The notes beneath the pieces were generated by a model. That model made no database searches, was not told the DNA's origin, and was given only the letters and a program-made list of their open reading frames with translations. Below, one piece after another: positions 56,411 through 64,000 of a stretch of 64,000 bases of DNA. Origin of the DNA: Xenoacremonium recifei (taxonomy: Eukaryota > Ascomycota > Sordariomycetes > Hypocreales > Nectriaceae); the NCBI GenBank assembly GCA_012184525.1, contig WOFQ01000002.1, positions 1,364,001 through 1,428,000 of the forward strand, written 5' to 3'. The number at the start of each line of letters is the position of its first letter. The stretch's first letter is position 1. A program made the position numbers and the translations under genes.

Positions 56411-57082
56411 TTAAAACATCTCTGCGTCCTCCTCGCTCTCATCAATAGTCTCAAGGCGCTCTCGGCCTTGGTTGTCCTGGGCCTCCTCCCACATCTGAAT
56501 CGCGTACTTGTGGCGTTCGAAAAGGCACTCGCTCGGAAAATCGCAGTCCTCCCAGCAATTTCTCTGCTCCCCCTCGCCCAGCATCCTTCCCAGCCGGCCC
56601 TTCCAGCGCTGCTCCCTCACCTGCCGACGCTCCTCGATTCTCACCTCCCGCTTGGCCAGCTGAGACTTAGCCCTCGCCAGCTTCGACTCGAGCGCCTTCT
56701 TGCGGCGCGCCCAGGCCGCCGGCTCGCCCTCGTAGTCGGCCATGTCGCGGCGCCACTCGTTGTGGCGACCCCATCCTTCGTAGTCGAATGAGGTCGCGCA
56801 TGGCGAGCGCGCGTATGGGTTGGAGCTGCAGTTGCGGTGGCTGCAGCGGAGGCAGCGCATCGTGACGGTGATGCGCCACACGCGGTGGCATTGGTGGCAG
56901 CGCCAGTCCCAGCGGCTGGGCACGGCGGGTTGTTTGGGCGGTTGGAGGTTGATAGGGGGAGGCGACCTGGGCCGAGGGTAGGTTGGGAGAGGGATGCGGG
57001 AGACTTCTTGGGCGAGTTGGCGGGGGGTTTGGCGCGAGTGTTCTTGCTCGCGGAGAGCTCTGGTCTTGGACCGAGTCATCAT
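56411..57082 (-). CDS. Cys-rich zinc-finger-like protein of unknown function
   Basis: One exon encodes 223 residues from ATG 57082 (a second ATG follows at once). The N-terminal 55 residues are basic and Pro-rich. The core WRCHQCHRVW...MRCLRCSHRNC has two CxxC pairs plus a further Cys-His region, suggesting one zinc-binding module of the kind found in small fungal proteins of unknown role. The rest is a long charged helix (EGEPAAWARRKKALESKLARAK and on) and an acidic tail (ETIDESEEDAEMF). There is no DNA-binding domain I can name. It is divergent from the gene at 58370, which also carries a compact Cys-rich module. Confidence 0.65.
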   Translation of the reverse strand: MMTRSKTRALREQEHSRQTPRQLAQEVSRIPLPTYPRPRSPPPINLQPPKQPAVPSRWDWRCHQCHRVWRITVTMRCLRCSHRNCSSNPYARSPCATSFDYEGWGRHNEWRRDMADYEGEPAAWARRKKALESKLARAKSQLAKREVRIEERRQVREQRWKGRLGRMLGEGEQRNCWEDCDFPSECLFERHKYAIQMWEEAQDNQGRERLETIDESEEDAEMF

Positions 57083-58369
57083 GGCGTGCGTGCTTCGGCG
57101 TTGCGGTCTCCTAGAACGTAGAAAGTGAGTAAAGGGTTGATGTTACAGAAGAATGTGTAGTTGATGAAGCAAATTCGGTGCCAGAAGACATGAGAATCTT
57201 CATGGTGATTCAGGACAAGTTATAAGTCAAATCACCTCCAGTCAGTAGCACCGCCTCCTTCCAGAGTGTTCACGACAAGTTGTCGAAAGACACTTTGTTG
57301 GAGGATGGCCACGATGGCAGATGATGACCTCCTAGTTCTGAACACCGGAGGAAACGTCCAAGGGGAATAGGGCATGATTGGCTCTTACATTGTTCAGTGC
57401 TTTCGGTGGCCTGGGTTTCCGGCCACGACCCTTCTTTGTCGGGTTTGCGGGTTTCTTTGAGAAGGGACTGTGAACAGCAACGTCTTAGTGACTGGCAAGA
57501 GAAAATGGCTTTGTCGACAGAAATATAATCATATTGAAGGAGATGACTTCTTTGTTCCTGCAGGGGAAAGGCAATATGGGAGGGCTTACCGTGGTGATGT
57601 GGTGGTCGAGAGGTCTGGAGATGAGAAGGTAAGACAGGTCCATCGACGCATCGTGGTCAATTTGTAATCGGAGTTCTGAGGACTTTTCTACGTGAGATTC
57701 GACAACAAGTATTAATCACATTGTGGGTTTGATGCATTTCTCACATGTTGTTGACAATAGTGACAATTATTGCTTGTGATGGCCTAACGCAACGGCCTAG
57801 CGGCCTCACAAATTCTCACTTTCACTATGACAATGCCAACAATTTGACGTTGATTGCTAATAATGCTACAGAACCGGCAATCTGAAAAATATCGGTTCAA
57901 AGGTTTCAAGGCCTGGGTTGTGATATGAAAGGTGCCTATCGCCCCCAGTGCCTGTCTGAAGAAATAGCTGAGGATTGGCGCCGAACACTGGCGGCATGCA
58001 TTTTATGAGGATGAGGTCCGGCGAAAGTGAAGAGGTGATGACGCATTCTCACTTCGTAACTCAGCTTTCTTCCATCTCGCTCACTTTCTGGTTGCTAGTG
58101 CAAGACGAAATACTCAAACAATAGTGATTGAATCATCAGCGGACCACCTTCAGATCCAACGAACAATAGAATGCGGAAACTCATCTCAACCTCAGACTCA
58201 AACCCAAGACTTTCTCTCAATCTATAAATTGCCCAAGACTTTCTTTTCTAAACCTCCAAACTTTTCAACATCTACATCTCTCGCAACCATCGCGAGTTCC
58301 CAGTACCCAAATCGTCTTTTACCCCTTTTCGTCCTCCACCCACCAATTCGTCCGTGAATCACCGTCAAC
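57083..58369. other. Divergent intergenic region
   Basis: 1.29 kb between two divergent Cys-rich protein genes, containing both promoters. No gene or repeat array is recognised; TTGACAA/TTGTCAA-like words recur near 57700-57860. Confidence 0.45.
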
Positions 58370-60772
58370 ATGGCCACCCAGCCAGACGTAGCAACACTCG
58401 AACAACTCCAAGCACTCTTCACTGAGCTCCCCATTGCAACCTTCCTCCTGCGCCCTGACCTCGCGCCTCTCGCCGCCTTACCCGCTCAACGTTCCATCAA
58501 GTGGACAAAACAGCCTCCCAACGGCGGCATCGAACTGCGCTCGTGGTGGACCTCCGTCGCCCTCGCCCATCCTGGAAACCCTGAACACCAGCAGGTGCTC
58601 ACCAGCTTCGTCGTCCAAATCGCGGGTGTTGAGGCTGCCAAACCGTGCTCACGGTGCCGCTATCAGCAAGGCGAGTGGTCGACGTGCGTGATCCCGCCGC
58701 CGACTCACGCGCTCAAGACGTGGTGGGCGTGTGCGAATTGTCATCGCGACGGTATTACCGGCTGCTGCGACCTTTTCATGGACTCGAGACAGCTGAACCA
58801 GATGAAAAGCCAAAGTGAGTCTTCGCTCAGCTTTCTCTCACCTTTGTGATGGTGGCCTTTGCTAACGTTCCACATCTAGTCTTGACGCCTGTGCCCGCTC
58901 CGAGCCGAGCTGCGGTGGCTGCAATTATGGCTGCTCCGCCTCGTCCGTCTACTGGTACTGGCAGTGATGCTCAGAAGCCCCCGATCGAGATTCAGACCAT
59001 CCGTGTGGCGAAGGTCCAAGCTATGGATAAGGCGAAGGTTGAAGCTGGGGAGAAGGCGAGGGCAGCTAAGAAGAGACAGCAACAGGCTGCAGTGCCGATG
59101 CAAGGTACGATCTCTTCCCCAAGTCTCATTCTAGACCAGTGTTGTGACTGACATGGCATTCACCTTAGCTCCTGGAACAAATGCTGCAGTGGCGCAAGGC
59201 CCAGTTCTCGCCCAAGTTCCCTCTGGCGTGGACGTGACAACTCAACAAGTGGCCAACCTCCACCAGCCAGTCAATCCCACCTTCTCCCTCCAAGATGCTC
59301 CAAGGGGAAAGAGAAAGGCCTCTTCGCAACCTCCCGCTGAAGCCAACGGCACAGCCCAGCCTGTTCTCAAGTTTACCAAGCGAGCCACCCCGGAAGCAAC
59401 GCATCCTGAGCGTCTCTATAATCAGGGGGTTGGACCCAACGCAAACAATCATGGTATTACTGACCTCTCTCACCTTCAACAGAGTGAGGTCGTCGAGGCT
59501 GTTCCAGAGGCTGTCTCCGATCTTCCTCAGACTACTGAAGTGCATCCTGCCATCGAGGAAGCTCTCCAGCGGGATTCCCAGTCAGTCCTGGATGCCGTCG
59601 ATCAGGTCTGCCCTACGCAACAGTCCGATTCAGGTACAGTCTCCGATACCACCCTGATATCTTGTACTTAATCTAACACGATCTAATTAGTTGCCGACTT
59701 CTTTGCTCTGCAGCCGCAGGGCCAGGCGATCGCCGCTCCCATGACCCCTGAAGGGCCTCCTCCTGAGCCTATCGCATGGATGGGAATTGACTGGAACCCG
59801 CCACCTCGACCTCCCATGCCCGAGCCAGTCTCACCACGGACGATTCCTCCGCCAGAGATTCCGCGAAACCGACCGGCCGTTATGATGTCCACGGTGCCTC
59901 AGCAGCAGCCTAGCTTGAGTACACGCACGTACACCTTTCCCACAGCCACTCTTGGCCAGCACCCCGCTCACATGGCACCAGTTGATGGAATCAAGGACTT
60001 CGGCCATCAGCAGGGGCTTGGAACGGCAGAACATCCCGTGGACCTTCGCTCACCTGTTCCTATTCCCCGCGTCTCCACGGCGTACCTCAAGGCTCCTCGA
60101 CTGCCTCCCGGCCTGTACGAGCAGGGACAGGGCCAGAACGCCAATCAGCAGGATTTGGGCACGTATACACCCTTCCCCGAGGCAAGTCCCGATGGAAGCA
60201 CGGAGATTGACGATGAGCCAAAGTCCTTGACCGATGAGTGCAACGAAGAGTGCCTTGATAATTCGCCAACATCCGGTCATACCGGGACTTCCCCCCCTGA
60301 AGCCGATGACACTGACGACGACGAAGCTCATCAGGAGGAAGAGAGTGACGAGGATGATAGCGAAGAGGAAGATGACGTGGATGGCCATGATGAGGACGAA
60401 GATCATGAGGACGATGGAAACGAGTCTGAAGATGATGAGGCAGACAAGGAGCAGGAGCAGGAGCAGGATAAGGAGAATCGTGCTCCGCCATCACGACCTC
60501 CCTCTCGCCCGTCCACCGGTCCTCCTGCCCAGCCCTCCTCGCGCGACAGGAACGACTATCCCGCCGCTCAACACCATATGATGCGGCCCCAGGCGCACAC
60601 CATCCACCCGGATGCTGCTAAAGTCATGACGACTAAGGAAGATCCTCCCCTGCTTCGCTGGCCCGTCATTGACCAGGAGGAGCTCGCTGCTTTTCGACAC
60701 GTTGCTGAGCTTATGGATCAGCCACTGATGTCGATCGAGGAGTTGGAGAGTCTGATGGACCAGCAAGGCTAA
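58370..60772 (+). CDS. Large acidic protein with an N-terminal Cys-rich (DUF3716-like) module
   Basis: Four exons, 58370-58814, 58880-59104, 59169-59633 and 59691-60772, give 738 residues; introns are 65, 64 and 57 nt. Residues about 85-140 contain PCSRCRYQQGEWSTC and WWACANCHRDGITGCC, a cysteine pattern like the fungal DUF3716 module, which probably binds zinc. A Lys/Ala helix (AMDKAKVEAGEKARAAKKRQ) follows, then long Pro/Gln-rich disordered stretches, a strongly acidic block (Asp/Glu runs encoded at about 60300-60470), and a more ordered C-terminus (LLRWPVIDQEELAAFRHVAE...SIEELESLMDQQ). An acidic tract plus a zinc-like module suggests a nuclear protein, but no function can be stated. Splice phases agree throughout. 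Confidence 0.78.
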
Positions 60773-61243
60773 GAACCCATCCCCATCCCCATTCCTTTCG
60801 TCTTTTCTTTATTTCCTTTGTTGTTGGTCTTTGGTAGGTGGTGCGAGAAGCGATCATGGTGCTGAGGGTGAGCTGATTCTGCTTTTCGCGTGAGGAGGTA
60901 ATCCAGAGGATGAAAGCTCCTGGCACAGCGAGAGAGGGACTTAACTGAGGTCGGAGAGCCTAATGGAAGCGAATGCAATAAGAGAGTTCAGTAGCTCATA
61001 AGTAATGCTATGATAGTTCTACATAGAATTTTTGTGCATGAGACTCCTTGCGTTGTCCCAACCTGCTCAGTTTAACGAGAACCAATGGCTCTTGAGGTCC
61101 ATTGAAGAACTCGAACAGCATGACTCCCTAGCAATGCACCCCATGTTCTAATATTCCAGCCCAACCATTCTAAACATGCGCTTTTGATCAACCAAACCAA
61201 AGCCCCGATCTCGTAGTCACCGTAACACATCAGAGTCACCTCC
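60773..61243. other. Convergent 3' flanks
   Basis: 470 bp between convergent genes, read as two 3' UTRs. Nothing else is recognised. Confidence 0.45.
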
Positions 61244-62211
61244 TCACCAAATCCCAGGAATAGCTGCCCACTTCTTCCCAATCTTCTCCTCCCCAAACCT
61301 ATTCACATACCACCTCCTCCCCTTCACAGCCCTCGGCAACATCACAACCAGCTCATTCACAAGAAACGCCTGCGCAGGAGCACATCCCCAACCCGCCGCC
61401 ATCCAGAATCCCGCCCACTCAATCCACTCACAGAAGTAATGCGGATACAGCATATACCGGAACAGCCCGCCCTGCGGAATCTGATAATGCTTCTCCACGC
61501 CAGCACTGCTCCCGCCCTGCTGTGCCCGAACACGCTCCTGACGTCGCTGCTCCGTGCGTCGGATGTCCCGGAGCACGTCGTCGTGGAAGAAGTTGGCGGA
61601 AAGGCCGATGTAGAAGATCAGTATGCCGAGCGCGAACTGCAGGATGGACGAGTGCGCTGCCCATGCGTCTTCGGTGGTTGGCCCGTATGCTGCGAGCCAT
61701 GAGCCGATGCATGTTGCGTTGGTGAGCTGGAAGACTAGGGCGAGGGCCCAGACGAGGATGTGCACGGGCGACATGGAGGGCTGGAGGAAGGGGAACATAA
61801 CAGCGCGGTAGGAGTAGTGGATGACCTGGATTGTCAGCTTTCAGTATCGTATCTCGTAGCACCCGCACTCACGAATAACCCAGCCAGCACCTTGTTCTGC
61901 CATGGCAAGTCCTCAATACCGTGCTGTGTGGGCATGGTCTTCATGAGATACAGCAGCGTCAGAAAGCCCGGTGATTCCATCGTCAGCCAGCCTATTCGGC
62001 CGGGAATGTTTAGACGGCTCTTGACCGACGTCTTGCCCATGCCGTACCAGCTGATGATCCATTGTAGGGAGCCAAGCTGAGTTCGTCATTAGCACCTATA
62101 CTGCCATGAATCTGAAAGGTAACTTACGAGTGGAAAAGCTATTCGCCACAGTGTGAGGATGAGTTGGTAATTCTCCTGCGTGGGCGGAAACCACCCCTCG
62201 ATGACCGCCAT
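61244..62211 (-). CDS. Steroid 5-alpha-reductase-family (DET2-like) membrane enzyme
   Basis: Three exons on the minus strand: 62211-62128, 62076-61873 and 61825-61244, giving 289 residues; introns are 51 and 47 nt. The family reduces carbon-carbon double bonds in sterols or related lipids using NADPH in the ER membrane. Features include an N-terminal hydrophobic helix, SRLNIPGRIGWLTMESPGF, the VIHYSYRAVMFPF element, several membrane helices, and the conserved C-terminal block YQIPQGGLFRYMLYPHYFCEWIEW, in which Y-P-H-Y-x-x-E is the family signature. The short tail ends KKWAAIPGIW. Whether it acts on steroids is not known; the fungal substrate may be another lipid. ATG 62211 gives a normal family N-terminus. 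Confidence 0.9.
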
Positions 62212-62910
62212 GGTGAATGTAAACAAAAGACAGCTGGCCGGAAGTCGCCGGGATCAAATTCCCGTTTCTTTGTGAGACACCTTCTGCACAGACGACTACT
62301 CTAGTTCCGGGATGAAATCAATTACAGAAGAGGTCGAGTATCTCATTAAATGCAGAGTTTTCTTAAAAAGATCGTCGAGTCGACTTTCCATGATCCATGA
62401 TGTAAAACGCCCATACTTGTCGGAGGCATATCAATTGTGACAAGTGCCACCGCCTGCCTCATTGAGCGACGACAACCTTTAACGCACACTGACCGCCGGG
62501 CGCTAAATTACAGCAAGTTTTCGCTGAGCTATAGCGTAGTAGTCACTAATATATAGCAGGGTAAAGGCTAATTTATAGCGCAGGAGCTACCTACTGTTGT
62601 ATAGCGCGAGGACTTGAAGCCATATGAGCCTGAGAGTGACTTTTAATTTACGTGCGATATGCCAGATATACCTGCGCTTGATTCGCTGGTGCTAGTTGAA
62701 AAGAGGTATATAAACAGGGAGGAGAGGGTAACCTTCACAGCCCGAATAGTTGCCCAAGGAGTCGTAAGACATGGTATTCTCTGACCGATATGTCGTTCCA
62801 TGAATAGTGCATGAAGGGACACACGTATCTCATTAGTGAGCTGAGAATCTCTAAATGAATATAAATATATTGTACTCAAGAAACGTTGATCAGCATGAGA
62901 CTTGGTGCCA
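62212..62910. other. AT-rich spacer
   Basis: 700 bp with no supportable gene. It includes the promoter of the reductase gene, the degenerate TATAGC repeat at 62528-62610 and AT-rich DNA up to the stop of the right-edge gene. Confidence 0.45.
62528..62610 (+). repeat. Degenerate TATAGCG/TATAGCA direct repeats
   Basis: TATAGC(G/A) followed by a purine/T-rich word recurs at about 62530, 62551, 62574 and 62600, spaced 21-26 bp, with CTAA-type words between copies (CACTAATA, GGCTAATT). A weaker CTAAATTACAGCAAG copy lies just upstream near 62503. No terminal inverted repeats or coding sequence were found around it. Confidence 0.5.
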
Positions 62911-64000
62911 CTAGTCCTCCCTCATCTCGTTTTCCAGTTGAACTGCAGTCTCAATCTGCAGCTTCCTAGCCACTTCAACATACTCTCGTACTTCTGTCGA
63001 CGTCAAGTCCGTGAAGATATGCTTTGATGCTGTGTAGACCTCCTCTTCCGAGTACACACTGAGCGCAGAAGTCATGATCACAAGCCTCAACCGACGGTAA
63101 TACTCATCAATGCCATCCCTGAATCTGGCCAACCGATGGTAAAGTCGAACTTGACGCTAACACTGGCGGATGCCACGTTGATTGCTCCCAGAGTTAGTTT
63201 GTGCCCAAACCCAGAGAGCTCAAACGAAGGCAGGTTCAATTCGATGTTCAGCGCAAGGACCAGGTGTGCAGAGGCTGTACGTCTAGGAACGACATATGCT
63301 GTAGCCTGCAGGTGAGCACCGGTACCCTCCAACTTGAGCATGCCCAGGTCCAGATCTGTACTGATGGTGGCTGTGAAACCGTCCTTGTCTCCAGTGGCAT
63401 TGACGTCAAATTCAAACCCTATCAACACGAGATGGGCTGACATGAAGAACGGCTTTTCCGGGGTCTTGGTCGAGATATACACGACAGGGCCATCCTTTAG
63501 CATAGACGGATCGTCTAAACCTTTGGGCTGTGGCACGCCGTACTCAGAAGCCTTCTTTTGACCGCGCGTAAGTTTGAGGAAGGCGCCACTGTTTTTGGCG
63601 AAACATAATAGTGTCATCATGCTAATGAATTGGAACGCGTTCTTTCGAACCTCAATGCAAGTGTATTCAGACCAGATGAAGTTGTTGGCTATAGAAACAG
63701 TAAGAAAGTGCAATGATGTGAGATCTCCTCGACAGGGTTTGGAGGAGGATAGATTTACCTTTGAAGCAGAGACTGGCTTCGTAGAAAAAGTCGTGCGAGA
63801 CTCCAAGGGGTGGATTAAAATGCTGCACTTTAATGTCTTGCAATGCCGCCTTCAGCTGGAGATTGTTGATGACAACGTTGGACTTGAGGAATTCGCCGCC
63901 TACTGCTGGCAAACCTTGTTGCTTGAGGATGAAGTCGACCAGTACTTGCATGTTCAAGTTCTCAAGCTGACCAGAGAAGTAACAGTTCATCAAGTCACTC
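62911..64000 (-). CDS. 3' part of a large unrecognised protein, truncated by the window and apparently frameshifted
   Basis: The minus-strand frame enters from beyond 64000 and reads MNCYFSGQLENLNMQVLVDF... to 63759. A 70-nt GT-AG intron (63689-63758) follows, and the next exon continues ANNFIWSEYTCIEVRKNAF from 63688. It contains repeated beta-strand-like stretches (LVLIGFEFDVNATGD, ISTDLDLGMLKLEGTGAHLQ, LVLALNIELNLPSFELSGF). This frame stops at 63087 after FDFTIGWPDSG. A second frame starting near 63130 (ARFRDGIDEYYRRLRLVIMT ... LENEMRED) looks coding and stops at 62911. The two overlap within a few bases with no room for an intron, so a one-base change probably separates them. I do not recognise the family. 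Residues are regularly alternating hydrophobic, as in layered beta structures. Confidence 0.5.

Noticed and set aside
1..64000. tRNA, rRNA, CRISPR, intact transposon or LTR
   Set aside because: No A/B-box pair with a foldable cloverleaf, no rRNA text, no regular spacer array, and no transposase, reverse transcriptase or long terminal repeats were recognised.

Overview
This window looks like nuclear DNA of a filamentous ascomycete (Pezizomycotina, probably Sordariomycetes; the order is a guess). The evidence is many short GT-AG introns of about 47-128 nt with CTAAC/CTGAC-type branch points, wide spacers with no operon logic, CFEM-type Cys-rich surface proteins, a fungal-type Na/K P-type ATPase, a siderophore transporter, a PTH11/rhodopsin-like membrane protein and a Fmp27 orthologue. 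There is no CRISPR array, rRNA or recognisable tRNA.

Layout. 1-207 is the 3' end of a probable GPI-anchored protein. 1.9-14.3 kb is rich in ion and iron genes: a double-CFEM GPI-type protein, a type IIC P-type ATPase (ten exons), an MFS siderophore transporter and a CPA2 cation/proton antiporter, the last three all on the minus strand. 14.9-16.7 kb carries cytosolic asparaginyl-tRNA synthetase. 16.7-20.1 kb has no gene I can support. 20.1-25.0 kb holds a secreted tyrosinase and, divergently, a rhodopsin-domain membrane protein. 25.7-28.4 kb is AT-richer, with degenerate interspersed repeats followed by a CorA-like gene that appears frameshifted. 32.0-33.6 kb encodes a long disordered conserved protein. 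36.4-38.5 kb is a tandem pair of diverged paralogues with the same nine-cysteine spacing. 39.0-48.0 kb is a 9-kb intronless Fmp27/Hobbit-type lipid-transfer protein. 50.4-54 kb has a Tim17-like small membrane protein divergent from eIF4B; the eIF4B gene contains a 6-nt microexon. 55-62.2 kb carries a Nudix hydrolase, two Cys-rich zinc-finger-like proteins and a steroid-5-alpha-reductase-family enzyme. The right edge cuts a large unrecognised protein whose last exon seems frameshifted.

How the genes work together. The only functional grouping I see is ion and iron handling at 1.9-14.3 kb (CFEM domains are haem/iron-related in other fungi; siderophore uptake; Na/K pump; cation/H+ antiporter). 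This is an inference from adjacency, not proof of a cluster. The rest is ordinary housekeeping interspersed with surface proteins. The most unusual signals are in gene structure: three GC-AG introns and one 33-nt intron in the ATPase, the eIF4B microexon, and domain or gene duplications that kept their intron positions. All exon models below were worked out by hand from reading frame, splice signals and family motifs; exon sums are divisible by three wherever I give a complete model.
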